A stretch of DNA of 64,000 nucleotides from Pseudomonas sp. StFLB209. Its GTDB lineage: Bacteria > Pseudomonadota > Gammaproteobacteria > Pseudomonadales > Pseudomonadaceae. Under the pieces are notes generated by a model, which saw nothing but the letters and a program-made list of their open reading frames with translations, was not told where the DNA came from and made no database searches. The stretch is taken from the NCBI RefSeq assembly GCF_000829415.1, contig NZ_AP014637.1:6155001-6219000 (forward strand), read 5' to 3'. The translations under genes were made by a program, and so were the position numbers. Positions 54,597 to 63,449 of this stretch are shown here, one piece after another (within the stretch, counting starts at the first letter, position 1; each line of letters begins with the position of its first letter).

Positions 54597-54875
54597 GACA
54601 CTCCCCTGTGTTTGATCAAAGGTTGCTGTCTATCCCGCGACTCTTGGTTCGGTGCATGACAGGTCTGCTTATGACCCCGGACGAAGTGAAAGCGCTCGCG
54701 GCTTCGAAGATTTTTTTATCCGGGCGCCATGGCCTCGTTGCCCCGTGTTTATTGAGCCATATTGCCATCAGGCGCCTTGACACGCTCTAGCGCCGGCAAA
54801 ACCCGGACGAGAAACTCCACGTTTTCTGTTGCATGAGCTTTACTGTCAAAAAAGCTGCTCAAGGAGGTTTGCGCT
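54597..54875 (+). promoter_or_regulatory. psl upstream region
   Basis: A 279 bp non-coding gap between the divergent lipid kinase gene and the short leader ORF. It should contain the psl promoter. TTGACA occurs at 54777-54782, but no good -10 follows at the right spacing. An AAGATTTTTTTATCCGGG stretch lies near 54707. No exact FleQ or AlgU box was found by eye. Confidence 0.4.
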
Positions 54876-55010
54876 ATGAATCAAGGACTCATCCCGCAAC
54901 ACAACGGTAATACGCCGACCGACCGTGCCCGGGCCAATGCCCGCATGACCTCCTCCTGCAGCCAGACCGCCACATCCTTGACAGACGCCAGACCAACCTC
55001 GACTTATTGA
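54876..55010 (+). CDS. Candidate 44-residue leader protein upstream of pslA
   Basis: ATG at 54876 follows a perfect AAGGAGG (54861-54867) at good spacing, and the frame runs 44 codons to a TGA at 55008. The peptide is polar (MNQGLIPQHNGNTPTDRARA at the start) with a Ser/Thr-rich second half, one cysteine and no hydrophobic segment. It ends 59 bp before pslA. It may be a real small protein or a translated leader that affects pslA translation. Composition alone cannot decide, and I do not know a homologue. Confidence 0.5.
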   Translation: MNQGLIPQHNGNTPTDRARANARMTSSCSQTATSLTDARPTSTY

Positions 55011-55069
55011 CCCACACCGCTACTGATCAGCCATGGATCGATACCCAACCAAAGGATTAATAGCAGTGA

Positions 55070-56515
55070 GTGAGCGCCATGCGTTTACAACCCGTTGACA
55101 GTCTTTCCCTGACCCGTACCAGCCTGGTGGAATACTTCCTGTTTGGTATCCGTCTGGCCCATGGTCTGGCCTGCATTCTGCCAGGGCTGGTGATTCTGGC
55201 CCTCGACCCCGCAGCACCCGCAGATGCCGCCAAAGGGCAACTGGGCATGCTGCTGGTGTTCGGCATCCTCAGCGTGGTGGTATTCCAGGCCTTGGGGGTG
55301 TATTCCGAAGCGCTGTTCAGCAACTCGGTGCGCCTGCGCATGATCGTGTTTGCCTGGACCGCCGCATTCGGTCTGCTGCTGATCATGCACCACATGATGG
55401 ATGTGCTCGAAGCGGTCGATCAGGACCAGCTGTTGCTCTGGTATCTGGCGACTCTGGGATTGCTGAGCATCGTGCGGCTGATGCTGCTGGTGCTGTTCCG
55501 TCAACAAATGAAAAAGGGCGTATTCCTGCAGACGGCGGTGATTCTCGGCGCGACGGAGAACGGCCTGCGGCTGGCCGAGTATCTGGTCGAACATCAGGAC
55601 ATCCGTTCCGGGGTCATCGGTTTTATCGACGATCGCATCGGGCGCATGCCCAAGACGGTCGCCAACCTGCCTTTGCTGGGCAACACCGGCGACCTGGAGC
55701 GGCTGATCCGCGAAGACAAGGTCACTCAGGTGCTGGTGGCGCTGCCATGGACTGCAGAAAACCGCATGGACTACATCATTCGCGAACTGCGTCGCCTGCC
55801 GGTCAATGTGTTGCTGGTGCCAGACATGATTGCCTTCCGGCACACCCACAACCGCATCACGGAAGTGGCCAGCCTGCCGATGTTCAACGCCTCCGATGTG
55901 CCGCTCAGTGGCTGGTCGCCGTTCATCAAGCGTGCCGAGGATATCGTTCTATCGTCGCTGGCCATCCTGGCCCTGTCGCCACTGATGCTGCTTATCGCTG
56001 CCGCGATCAAACTCGACTCCAAAGGGCCGGTGCTGTTCCGCCAGAAGCGCTACGGCTACAACAACCGCCTCATCGAGGTATTCAAGTTTCGCTCCATGCA
56101 TCAGCACCAGGCTGATGCCTCAGCGGAAAAACAGACCACCCGCAACGACGCCAGGGTTACGCGGGTCGGGCGCTTCATCCGCAAGACCAGCCTGGATGAG
56201 CTGCCACAGCTGTTCAATGTAGTGGCCGGCAGCATGTCAATGGTGGGCCCGCGCCCCCATGCCACAGCCACCAAGGCGGCCGGCATTCTCTTCGAGCAAG
56301 CGGTGAAGGAGTACACCTCGCGCCACCGGGTCAAACCTGGCATTACCGGCCTGGCGCAGATCAAGGGCTACCGGGGTGAGACAGATACCGTCGAGAAAAT
56401 CGAGAAGCGCGTCGAACTTGATCTTGAGTACATCGAAAACTGGTCCGTCTGGTTCGATCTCTACATCCTTCTGCGCACTGTTCCGGCAGTGCTACTCAAC
56501 CGAGAGGTCTATTGA
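55070..56515 (+). CDS. pslA: Psl initiating glycosylphosphotransferase PslA
   Basis: A 481-residue inner-membrane polyisoprenyl-phosphate sugar transferase. N-terminal hydrophobic segments are followed by a CoA-binding-3 domain ([19 protein letters not shown]) and the catalytic domain: [47 protein letters not shown] and MVGPRPHAT, then [20 protein letters not shown]. It starts the lipid-linked Psl pathway. The start is doubtful: a GTG at 55070 and an ATG at 55079 are both in frame, and AAAGGA at 55051 is a little far from either. Followed by pslB with a one-base overlap. The identity rests on gene order. Confidence 0.9.
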   Translation: MSAMRLQPVDSLSLTRTSLVEYFLFGIRLAHGLACILPGLVILALDPAAPADAAKGQLGMLLVFGILSVVVFQALGVYSEALFSNSVRLRMIVFAWTAAFGLLLIMHHMMDVLEAVDQDQLLLWYLATLGLLSIVRLMLLVLFRQQMKKGVFLQTAVILGATENGLRLAEYLVEHQDIRSGVIGFIDDRIGRMPKTVANLPLLGNTGDLERLIREDKVTQVLVALPWTAENRMDYIIRELRRLPVNVLLVPDMIAFRHTHNRITEVASLPMFNASDVPLSGWSPFIKRAEDIVLSSLAILALSPLMLLIAAAIKLDSKGPVLFRQKRYGYNNRLIEVFKFRSMHQHQADASAEKQTTRNDARVTRVGRFIRKTSLDELPQLFNVVAGSMSMVGPRPHATATKAAGILFEQAVKEYTSRHRVKPGITGLAQIKGYRGETDTVEKIEKRVELDLEYIENWSVWFDLYILLRTVPAVLLNREVY

Positions 56516-57972
56516 TGAGCACCCTCATCCCCTGCATCGTCGCCGGTGGTTCCGGCACCCGACTCTGGCCGGTCTCTCGCGAAGCCATGCCCAAGCCGTT
56601 CATGCGCCTTCCCGATGGCGAAAGCCTGCTCCAGAAAACGTTCAACCGCGCCACCCACCTGCCGGGTGTCGAGCGCCTGCTGACCGTCACCAACCGTGAG
56701 GTGTACTTCCGCACGGTGGACGACTACCGCCCGTTGAACAAACAGCGGGCAAAACTGGACTTCATCCTGGAACCTGCCGGGCGCAACACGGCCCCGGCGA
56801 TTGCCGCCGCGGCCTTGCATGTATCGACACTTTACGGGGCCCAAAGCCAGTTGCTGATTCTGCCGGCCGATCACCTGATCGCTGACGTGCCAGCGTTCGA
56901 GGCGGCGGTGGCCCGCGCCCGTGAGCTGGCCGAGCAAGGCTGGCTGGTGACCTTCGGTATTCTGCCCGACAAGCCGGAAACCGGCTTTGGCTACATCGAA
57001 AAGGGCCAGGCGCTCAACGGCGCCGGTTATCAGGTCGCGCGCTTCGTTGAAAAACCTGATGCCGCTACTGCCAAGGCCTGGGTCGATGGCGGTCTGCATC
57101 TGTGGAACGCCGGGATGTTCTGCCTGCGTGTCGATGTGCTGCTGGCAGAGCTGCAAGCCCATGCCCCCGACGTACTGGAAGCGGTGCAAGCGTGCCTGGA
57201 CAAGAGCACCAGCAAGCAAGGCAGCAATGAATTGCAGCTCGAACTGGACGCTGAGCTGTTCGCTCAGGTGCCGGATATATCCATTGACTATGCGCTGATG
57301 GAGCGTTCGGCCAAGGTCGCGGTAGTGCCCTGCCAACTGGGCTGGAGCGATATCGGTTCGTGGCAGGCGCTGCGCGAGCTGACCCCGGCCGACGCCAATG
57401 GCAACCAGTTCAATGGCGAGACTGTTCTGCACGACGTGCATAACTGCTACATCGACTCGCCCAAGCGGCTGGTCGGTGCGGTGGGGCTGGAAAACCTGAT
57501 CATCATCGACACCCCCGATGCGCTACTGGTCGCCGATGGCAACCGCACCCAGGATGTGAAACTGATCGCCCAGCAACTCAAGCGTCAGAACCACGAGGCC
57601 TACCGCCTGCACCGCACAGTGACCCGGCCATGGGGCACCTACACCGTGCTGGAGGAAGGCAAACGCTTCAAGATCAAGCGCATCGTGGTTCACCCGCAGG
57701 CTTCGCTGTCACTCCAGATGCATCATCACCGCAGTGAACACTGGATCGTGGTCAGCGGCATGGCTACCGTCACCAATGGCGAACGCGAATTCATGCTCGA
57801 CACCAACGAGTCGACCTTCATCAAACCCGGCCACACCCACCGGCTGGTCAACCCCGGTGTCATTGACCTGGTGATGATCGAAGTACAAAGCGGTGAGTAC
57901 CTGGGCGAGGACGATATCGTGCGCTTTACCGACATTTATGGACGAGTGCCGGCCCAGGCCAACAAGGCCTGA
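56515..57972 (+). CDS. pslB: Mannose-6-P isomerase / mannose-1-P guanylyltransferase PslB
   Basis: A 485-residue bifunctional enzyme giving GDP-mannose. The N-terminal pyrophosphorylase domain has IVAGGSGTRLWPVSREAMPK, FILEPAGRNTAPAIA, FGYIEKGQ and FVEKPDAATA. The C-terminal cupin isomerase domain has RPWGTYTVLEEGKRFKIKRI, QMHHHRSEHWIVVSG and a zinc-site His/Glu pair. The ATG at 56515 overlaps the pslA stop by one base (TGATG) with GAGAGG upstream; a TTG one codon earlier is less likely. Confidence 0.93.
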   Translation: MSTLIPCIVAGGSGTRLWPVSREAMPKPFMRLPDGESLLQKTFNRATHLPGVERLLTVTNREVYFRTVDDYRPLNKQRAKLDFILEPAGRNTAPAIAAAALHVSTLYGAQSQLLILPADHLIADVPAFEAAVARARELAEQGWLVTFGILPDKPETGFGYIEKGQALNGAGYQVARFVEKPDAATAKAWVDGGLHLWNAGMFCLRVDVLLAELQAHAPDVLEAVQACLDKSTSKQGSNELQLELDAELFAQVPDISIDYALMERSAKVAVVPCQLGWSDIGSWQALRELTPADANGNQFNGETVLHDVHNCYIDSPKRLVGAVGLENLIIIDTPDALLVADGNRTQDVKLIAQQLKRQNHEAYRLHRTVTRPWGTYTVLEEGKRFKIKRIVVHPQASLSLQMHHHRSEHWIVVSGMATVTNGEREFMLDTNESTFIKPGHTHRLVNPGVIDLVMIEVQSGEYLGEDDIVRFTDIYGRVPAQANKA

Positions 57973-58139
57973 CCCTGGCGAAATGCAGAATTGCCCGCAC
58001 CACCCGGCGTGGGCAACCGGACAGCGTTGCATCCTGGAATCGGCAGACAGGGATTGTTGAGGTTTCACCAAGGCGATACTGAAACAGCAACAGCCCCGAT
58101 GTCGACATGACTGTTTTTCCCCGTCAGGGAGCTGTATTC

Positions 58140-58940
58140 ATGCATCAGAAACGTTCACGGCTCTTGCAGAGCTTGCTGGTGGCAACCAGCGTACTGGCAC
58201 TGAGTGCCTGTAATACTCCGGCCAGGGTTGGCCTGCCGGAGGACCAGGCCGTGATCGAGGCTGCGCAGAATGCCGGCCGCGAACTGGCCGGCAAGCCGCT
58301 GCCGGCCCAGAAGATTCGCTCTGGTGACACCCTGCGGATCGTCCGCAACACCGGTGAACCACCGACCATCTCGGCGTTCACCGCCAACTCGATTTACGAG
58401 CTGACCCTGTTTCAGGTGCTCACCGATGGCACCTTCTCGTACCCCTATATCGGTACTGTGCAGGCCGCCGGCCTGACCGTGCCGGAACTGACCCGACAAT
58501 TGCAGAGCCGTCTGGAGAGCGTGTACCGCGAGACGGCGCTGACCATCAATATTTCCCAAGCGCCGGGCAACACCGTGTTCGTCGGTGGTGCGGTGCGCAA
58601 CTCGGCGTCACTGCCGGTGACCGTGGCCACCACCCTGGATCAGGCGATTGTTGGCGCCGGCGGCGTGGCACCCGACGCCGATGCCCGTCAGGTGGCGCTG
58701 CTGCGCCTGGAGGATAACGGCCTGTACAAGACTTACCTGTTCGATTACAGCAAGTTCCTCTGGGCCTCCGCCGAAGCCCCGCGAGGGCCTGTGTGGCTGC
58801 AACGCGGTGATGTGGTGTTCGTTCCCAAGTCCTCGGTCGGCAACAAGGTCGACGGTGTCAACCTGTACTTCAACCAGTTGATCCCTTTCGCCAAATCGAT
58901 CGGTCTGGGCCTGAACTACGAGTTGCGTAGTCAAAATTAA
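58140..58940 (+). CDS. pslD: Psl outer-membrane export lipoprotein PslD (Wza family)
   Basis: A 266-residue protein with signal peptide and lipobox (LALSAC). The poly-export domain has KIRSGDTLRIVRNTGE and the SLBB repeat NTVFVGGAVRNSASLPV. It lacks the larger C-terminal extension of the EPS-operon Wza at 20067, as expected of PslD. The ATG at 58140 is preferred, because AGGGAG lies eight bases upstream and it opens the signal peptide; an in-frame ATG at 58107 has neither. It comes directly after pslB, without pslC. Confidence 0.9.
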   Translation: MHQKRSRLLQSLLVATSVLALSACNTPARVGLPEDQAVIEAAQNAGRELAGKPLPAQKIRSGDTLRIVRNTGEPPTISAFTANSIYELTLFQVLTDGTFSYPYIGTVQAAGLTVPELTRQLQSRLESVYRETALTINISQAPGNTVFVGGAVRNSASLPVTVATTLDQAIVGAGGVAPDADARQVALLRLEDNGLYKTYLFDYSKFLWASAEAPRGPVWLQRGDVVFVPKSSVGNKVDGVNLYFNQLIPFAKSIGLGLNYELRSQN

Positions 58941-58957
58941 TCGTCAGGGAATCAGAC

Positions 58958-60949
58958 ATGATCAGTATCCGTTCCTTTCGCGACCTGCTGCGCCTGTTCT
59001 TTATTTTCCGGCGAGAGGTCCAGACCACCGTCCTGGTGAGCTTCATCATCGTCGTGCTGGGCGCTTTCATTCTGCCCAACCGTTATGAGTCCACTGCCCT
59101 GCTGCTGGTCAAGCCGGGCCGCGACAGCAGCACGGTGCCGATCGAATTGTCCAACCGCCAGGCCATCGTGGTGCCCAGCGCCATGCGCGACCCACTACTC
59201 GATGAAGAGCGCATGCTGACCGGTCGACCCATCACCCGCACGGTGGCCGAGCAATACCTGGCGAAAATGTCCGAAGCCCGGCAGGACGCGGGCTTCATGA
59301 CCTCGGTGAAGAACCTGCTCAAGGACTCGGTGTATGCCGTGGTCGATACCGGCCACAAGTTTCTGGAACTGATCGGTCTGGTCGAGCGGCGCTCCCAGAT
59401 CGAGCGACTCGCCGAGTCCCTCGAAAAAGGCTTCAAGGTTCGCCACGATCCGGGCTCTTCGGTGATGGAGCTGACCTTCACCTGGGATGACCCGGCGGTG
59501 GCCCAGGACGTGCTGCGCCACTGGATCGAGGAGTATCAGGTACAACGCACCAAGACCCTGGGCCGGGTCAGCCTGTATGCCTTCTTCGACACCGAGGTCA
59601 AGGAAACCGGCGCCAACATCATCGCCTACAAGCAACAGATCCAGGCCTACCTGAACCAGCTCAGTGCGGTGAGCATCGCCCAGCGTCTGGCCGACACCTC
59701 TCAGGGTCTGAACGATCTGCGCACCGAGCGTAACAACACCATCCGCGCCATCGCCTCGACCAAGGCCGGCCTCGACACCCTGAGCAAACAACTGGCCAGC
59801 CAGCCCAAGACCGTCTCGGCCGGCCGTGAGCTGTCACTCAACCCCAACCGCCAGGATCTGCAAAACCGGATCAACGCCAAGGAAGTCGAGCGCCAGGAAC
59901 TGCGTCGTTCGTTCCGCGACACGGCGCCGCCGGTCAGGGCTATCAACGAGGAAATCGACAATCTCAAGCAACTGCTCAAAGAGCAGGACGCGACCATCCA
60001 GCGTTCGGAAAGCATCACTCCCAACCCGATCTACAACCGCATGCAGAACGTCTACGCCGACCAGCAGACCAGCTACGCAAGGCTGCAGACGCAACTGGCC
60101 CAGCAAGACGCACAACTGGCACAACTGGAAAAGGACCGGCTGCTGGCCTTGAGCCTGGAGCCGGAGCTGTCACGCCTGCAGAACGAGCTGGATGCCGCCG
60201 AAAAAAGCTACGCGTTGTACAGCGACAGCCTGGAAAAAGCGCGCATCGACCGCGAGCTGGATAACAGCCAGATCAGCAACATCGCGTTGATCGAAGAAGC
60301 CACCTTCAACCCCAGCCGGGTCTTCCCCAAGAGCCTGCTGATGCTGGTGCTGGCCTTGCCGCTGAGCTTGCTGGTGGGTCTGCTGGCACTGTACTTCTTC
60401 TACCTGCTCGACCAGCGCATCCACGATGGCGAAAAAATCGAGAGCCGCTTTGGCGTGCCGGTGTGGACCAGCTTGCCAGACCTGGAGCGCGCCCAGGAAC
60501 GCAGCGCGGCGTTCACCTCGCACCTGCACCGGGTCTACGGCATCCTGCCGCTGGGCCAGGTCAAGGAGCGCGGCCTGGCGATCGGCTTTACCTCTGAACA
60601 CAAGGGCGAAGGGGTGAGGTTCGTCATCGAGCGGCTTGCCGCCATGCTGGCCGAACATGGCCATACCGTGCGCACCGAAGGACCAGGGCCGGCCAGCCCC
60701 GGCGAGATCGTGCTGATCAATGCCTCGGGCCTGTATGGCAACGACAAGACCTTCGTACTGCTGCGTGAAGCCGACCTGATTGTGCTGATCGTGCGCGCAG
60801 AACAGACCACCGTGCCGATGCTCGAAGACGCGCTGACCACCCTGAACACCGCCTTCAAGCGGGTCGACGGCATCATCCTCAACCGCCGCCGCTTCGAAGT
60901 CCCGGAGAAAGTACTGAAGTTTTTCAAACGCATCGGGAGTCGTGGCTGA
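58958..60949 (+). CDS. pslE: Psl inner-membrane chain-length/export protein PslE
   Basis: A 663-residue Wzz/Wzc-like protein. A first membrane segment near residues 24-42 (TVLVSFIIVVLGAFIL) starts a large periplasmic region with heptad coiled coils (about 200-440). A second membrane segment near 454-476 precedes a cytosolic part. That part resembles the BY-kinase fold but its P-loop is degenerate (SEHKGEGVRF instead of G-X-GK-S/T), and the tail ends KFFKRIGSRG with no tyrosine cluster. It probably works without kinase activity. Length is close to P. aeruginosa PslE. Its stop overlaps the pslF start. Confidence 0.9.
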   Translation: MISIRSFRDLLRLFFIFRREVQTTVLVSFIIVVLGAFILPNRYESTALLLVKPGRDSSTVPIELSNRQAIVVPSAMRDPLLDEERMLTGRPITRTVAEQYLAKMSEARQDAGFMTSVKNLLKDSVYAVVDTGHKFLELIGLVERRSQIERLAESLEKGFKVRHDPGSSVMELTFTWDDPAVAQDVLRHWIEEYQVQRTKTLGRVSLYAFFDTEVKETGANIIAYKQQIQAYLNQLSAVSIAQRLADTSQGLNDLRTERNNTIRAIASTKAGLDTLSKQLASQPKTVSAGRELSLNPNRQDLQNRINAKEVERQELRRSFRDTAPPVRAINEEIDNLKQLLKEQDATIQRSESITPNPIYNRMQNVYADQQTSYARLQTQLAQQDAQLAQLEKDRLLALSLEPELSRLQNELDAAEKSYALYSDSLEKARIDRELDNSQISNIALIEEATFNPSRVFPKSLLMLVLALPLSLLVGLLALYFFYLLDQRIHDGEKIESRFGVPVWTSLPDLERAQERSAAFTSHLHRVYGILPLGQVKERGLAIGFTSEHKGEGVRFVIERLAAMLAEHGHTVRTEGPGPASPGEIVLINASGLYGNDKTFVLLREADLIVLIVRAEQTTVPMLEDALTTLNTAFKRVDGIILNRRRFEVPEKVLKFFKRIGSRG

Positions 60950-62127
60950 TGCGCGTGGCCCTGATCGCCCCATTGCCGCCCGAGCAGAACGGCATCGCCG
61001 ACTATGCCGGCCATTTGCGCAACGCCCTGCAGGCGCTGGACGTGGAGGTGGTCACGCCGTTGCAAGGCGTGGGCAACGATCCGCGCCAAGCCCGCCAACG
61101 CATCGCCGACAGCAATTGGCAAGGCATTGACCTGGTGCATGCCGAAATCGGCGGCGGACGGCTGGCCGAGTTCCGCGCCTTGCAGGCGCTGCGCGAGCGT
61201 TTCGCCCAACTGCCGTTGACCGCCACAGTGCATGACCCGGAACGGCTGGTGTGGCGCCTGGAAAAGCTGCCCTGGCCGCTGTCACTGGCCGAACACCTGC
61301 CCTCGCCCGTCCCTCAGGCAGCCACCCTGCTGGCTGACCCGTTGTGCCTGCGCGAGGAACGCCAGCTGGCGCGCAGCATGACCCGTCTGGTGACGCTGAC
61401 CCGCGCCGGCAGCCAGAGCCTGCGCCAGCGCATGGGCTTGCACGAGCAACAAATGGTGGTGATCAACCACGGCAATCTGGCCATCGAGCCACAGCCGCTG
61501 CCGCCGCTCCAGCCGCTGCGGCTGTTGTACTTCGGTTTTATCTATCGCGGCAAAGGCATCGAAGACTTGCTCGACGCGCTGGCCAGCCTTTTTGTCAGCC
61601 AGCCGGCCTTGCGCGCCAAAGTGCGTCTGACCCTGGCCGGTGGCAGCGAACCGGAAATGGCCTTCGCCAGCAAGGGCAGCTACCTCGAGGAGCTGCGCCT
61701 GCGCATTCGTCAGTTGGGCTTGAGCGACCTGATCGACTGGCAACTGGACCTGCCTGGCGACCAGATTGCCCCGCTGATCCAGGCCCATCATCTGATGGTG
61801 CTGCCGTACCGCGAATCCAGCAAGCTCAGGCTGCTGGGCGAATTGCGCGGCACCAGCGGCGCACTGTCGTGGGCAGTGGCATGCGGCCGCGGGGTGATCA
61901 CCTCCGACGCCCGCTCGTTTGCCGAAGAGGTGTCGCACGGCAACGGCACGATCTACCCGCAAGGTGATGTGCAGGCGTTAAGCAAGGCCCTGGCGCAAGT
62001 TTGCAGCGACCCTCAGTTAGCTGCGCAGTGGGCTGCCAGCGCTGCGCAACTGGGCCAGGCGCGGCAGTGGCAGCACACCGCCGAACGTTTCCGCGACATG
62101 TTCCGCCAGGCCTGCGGGCAGAGGTGA
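60949..62127 (+). CDS. pslF: Psl glycosyltransferase PslF (GT4)
   Basis: A 392-residue GT-B glycosyltransferase. It begins RVALIAPLPPEQNGIADYAG, and the donor domain shows LYFGFIYRGKGIEDLLDAL and LPYRESSKLRLLGELRGTSGALSWAVACGRGVI. It should add one sugar to the Psl lipid-linked unit. Identity as PslF follows from gene order and size. Overlaps pslE by one base (TGATG) and ends 3 bp before pslG. Confidence 0.88.
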   Translation: MRVALIAPLPPEQNGIADYAGHLRNALQALDVEVVTPLQGVGNDPRQARQRIADSNWQGIDLVHAEIGGGRLAEFRALQALRERFAQLPLTATVHDPERLVWRLEKLPWPLSLAEHLPSPVPQAATLLADPLCLREERQLARSMTRLVTLTRAGSQSLRQRMGLHEQQMVVINHGNLAIEPQPLPPLQPLRLLYFGFIYRGKGIEDLLDALASLFVSQPALRAKVRLTLAGGSEPEMAFASKGSYLEELRLRIRQLGLSDLIDWQLDLPGDQIAPLIQAHHLMVLPYRESSKLRLLGELRGTSGALSWAVACGRGVITSDARSFAEEVSHGNGTIYPQGDVQALSKALAQVCSDPQLAAQWAASAAQLGQARQWQHTAERFRDMFRQACGQR

Positions 62128-62130
62128 ACC

Positions 62131-63447
62131 ATGCTGAATGGCACATGCAAAAAATGGCTGTACTGCGCATTGCTGGCCGCAAGCCTGGCGCCGTCTGCGG
62201 CACTCAAGGCCGAAACGATCCTCAAGGCCTCGCGGCCGGTGGAGTGGCAGGATTTTCTCGGTGTCAATGTGCAGTTCCCGTACTTCACCCCGGACATCTA
62301 CCAGCAACAGATGAATCGCCTCGACGCGCTGGGCCTGAACTGGGTGCGCCTGACCCTGCACTGGCCGCTGATCGAGCCACGCAAGGATCAACTGGAACTG
62401 GGCACCGTGGACGCCGCAATGAGCGCGATGCACGAGCGCGGTTACAACGTGCTGGCGTATCTGGTCGGCTCGGCGCCGTTTGCCAGCAGCGCACCGGCCA
62501 ATGCCGAAGGCCGCGACCAGTTTCCGCCAACCGACTTCGGTCTGTTCGCCACCCGCATGGCCAGCCTCGCCCAGCGCTATCCACAGGTGAACACCTGGCA
62601 GGTGTGGAACGAGCCCAATATTGTCTGGCGCCCCAAGGAAGACCCGGTGGCTTATGCCCGTCTGCTGGCCGTCAGCACCGAGGCGATTCGCAAGGCCGTA
62701 CCCGGCAAGCCGGTGGCCACCGCCGGCATGGCCTATTACAGCCAGATGCACAGTACCCCCGGCTACATGTTGCAGACCCTGGTCGAGGGCGGGCTGGGTC
62801 AGCAGAACGTGGTCGCGGCCTATCACCCCTACTCCGAATACCCTGAAGGCGACTCGCCAGCCGACCGGGATTTTCTGGTGCGCGGCAACGCCATGAACCA
62901 GTTGCTGCACAGCAATGGCGTGCAACAGGTGTGGGCCACCGAATGGGGCTGGTCGAGCTACGCAGGACCGGTGGAAATGCAGGCGCTTATCGGTTTGCGT
63001 GGCCAGGCCGACTACACCCTGCGGCGCCTGGCACTGATGAGCACGATGGACTACCAGCGCATTTTCCTGTTCAACCTCAGCGACCTGGACGAACGCGCCA
63101 CCGCCCGTGACCAAGGCTATGGACTGGTGGACCTGCAAGGCAATCCGAAACCTGTGTACCTGGCGCTGCAGAACTTCCTGAAAATCACCGGCCCGCGCTT
63201 GTTGCCCGCCGACCCGCCGGCGGTCAGCAGCGTGCCCCGCGACCTGTACGCCGTGTCATGGAGCCGCCCGGACGGCAGCCAGTTACTGATGACGTGGAGC
63301 GCTTCGGCCGCCTCGCTGAGCTTCCCAAGGATTTTCGATGCGGTGCTGCACGACCCGCTGGACGGCACCCGCACCTCACTGGCCAACCGCCAGGGCATTA
63401 CCCTGACGCTCAAGCCGTCCCTGCAGATTCTGGAGTGGAAGCCCTGA
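62131..63447 (+). CDS. pslG: Psl glycoside hydrolase PslG (GH39-like)
   Basis: A 438-residue periplasmic or membrane-tethered hydrolase with an N-terminal hydrophobic segment (residues about 8-28). The TIM-barrel has the acid/base E161 in WQVWNEPNIVWRP and the nucleophile E271 in WATEWGWSSY, equivalent to E165 and E276 of P. aeruginosa PslG by my count. A C-terminal beta-domain follows (LYAVSWSRPDGSQLLMTWS). PslG trims Psl and affects matrix architecture; purified enzyme disperses biofilms. GAGGTGAACC precedes the ATG. Confidence 0.93.
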   Translation: MLNGTCKKWLYCALLAASLAPSAALKAETILKASRPVEWQDFLGVNVQFPYFTPDIYQQQMNRLDALGLNWVRLTLHWPLIEPRKDQLELGTVDAAMSAMHERGYNVLAYLVGSAPFASSAPANAEGRDQFPPTDFGLFATRMASLAQRYPQVNTWQVWNEPNIVWRPKEDPVAYARLLAVSTEAIRKAVPGKPVATAGMAYYSQMHSTPGYMLQTLVEGGLGQQNVVAAYHPYSEYPEGDSPADRDFLVRGNAMNQLLHSNGVQQVWATEWGWSSYAGPVEMQALIGLRGQADYTLRRLALMSTMDYQRIFLFNLSDLDERATARDQGYGLVDLQGNPKPVYLALQNFLKITGPRLLPADPPAVSSVPRDLYAVSWSRPDGSQLLMTWSASAASLSFPRIFDAVLHDPLDGTRTSLANRQGITLTLKPSLQILEWKP

Positions 63448-63449
63448 CC

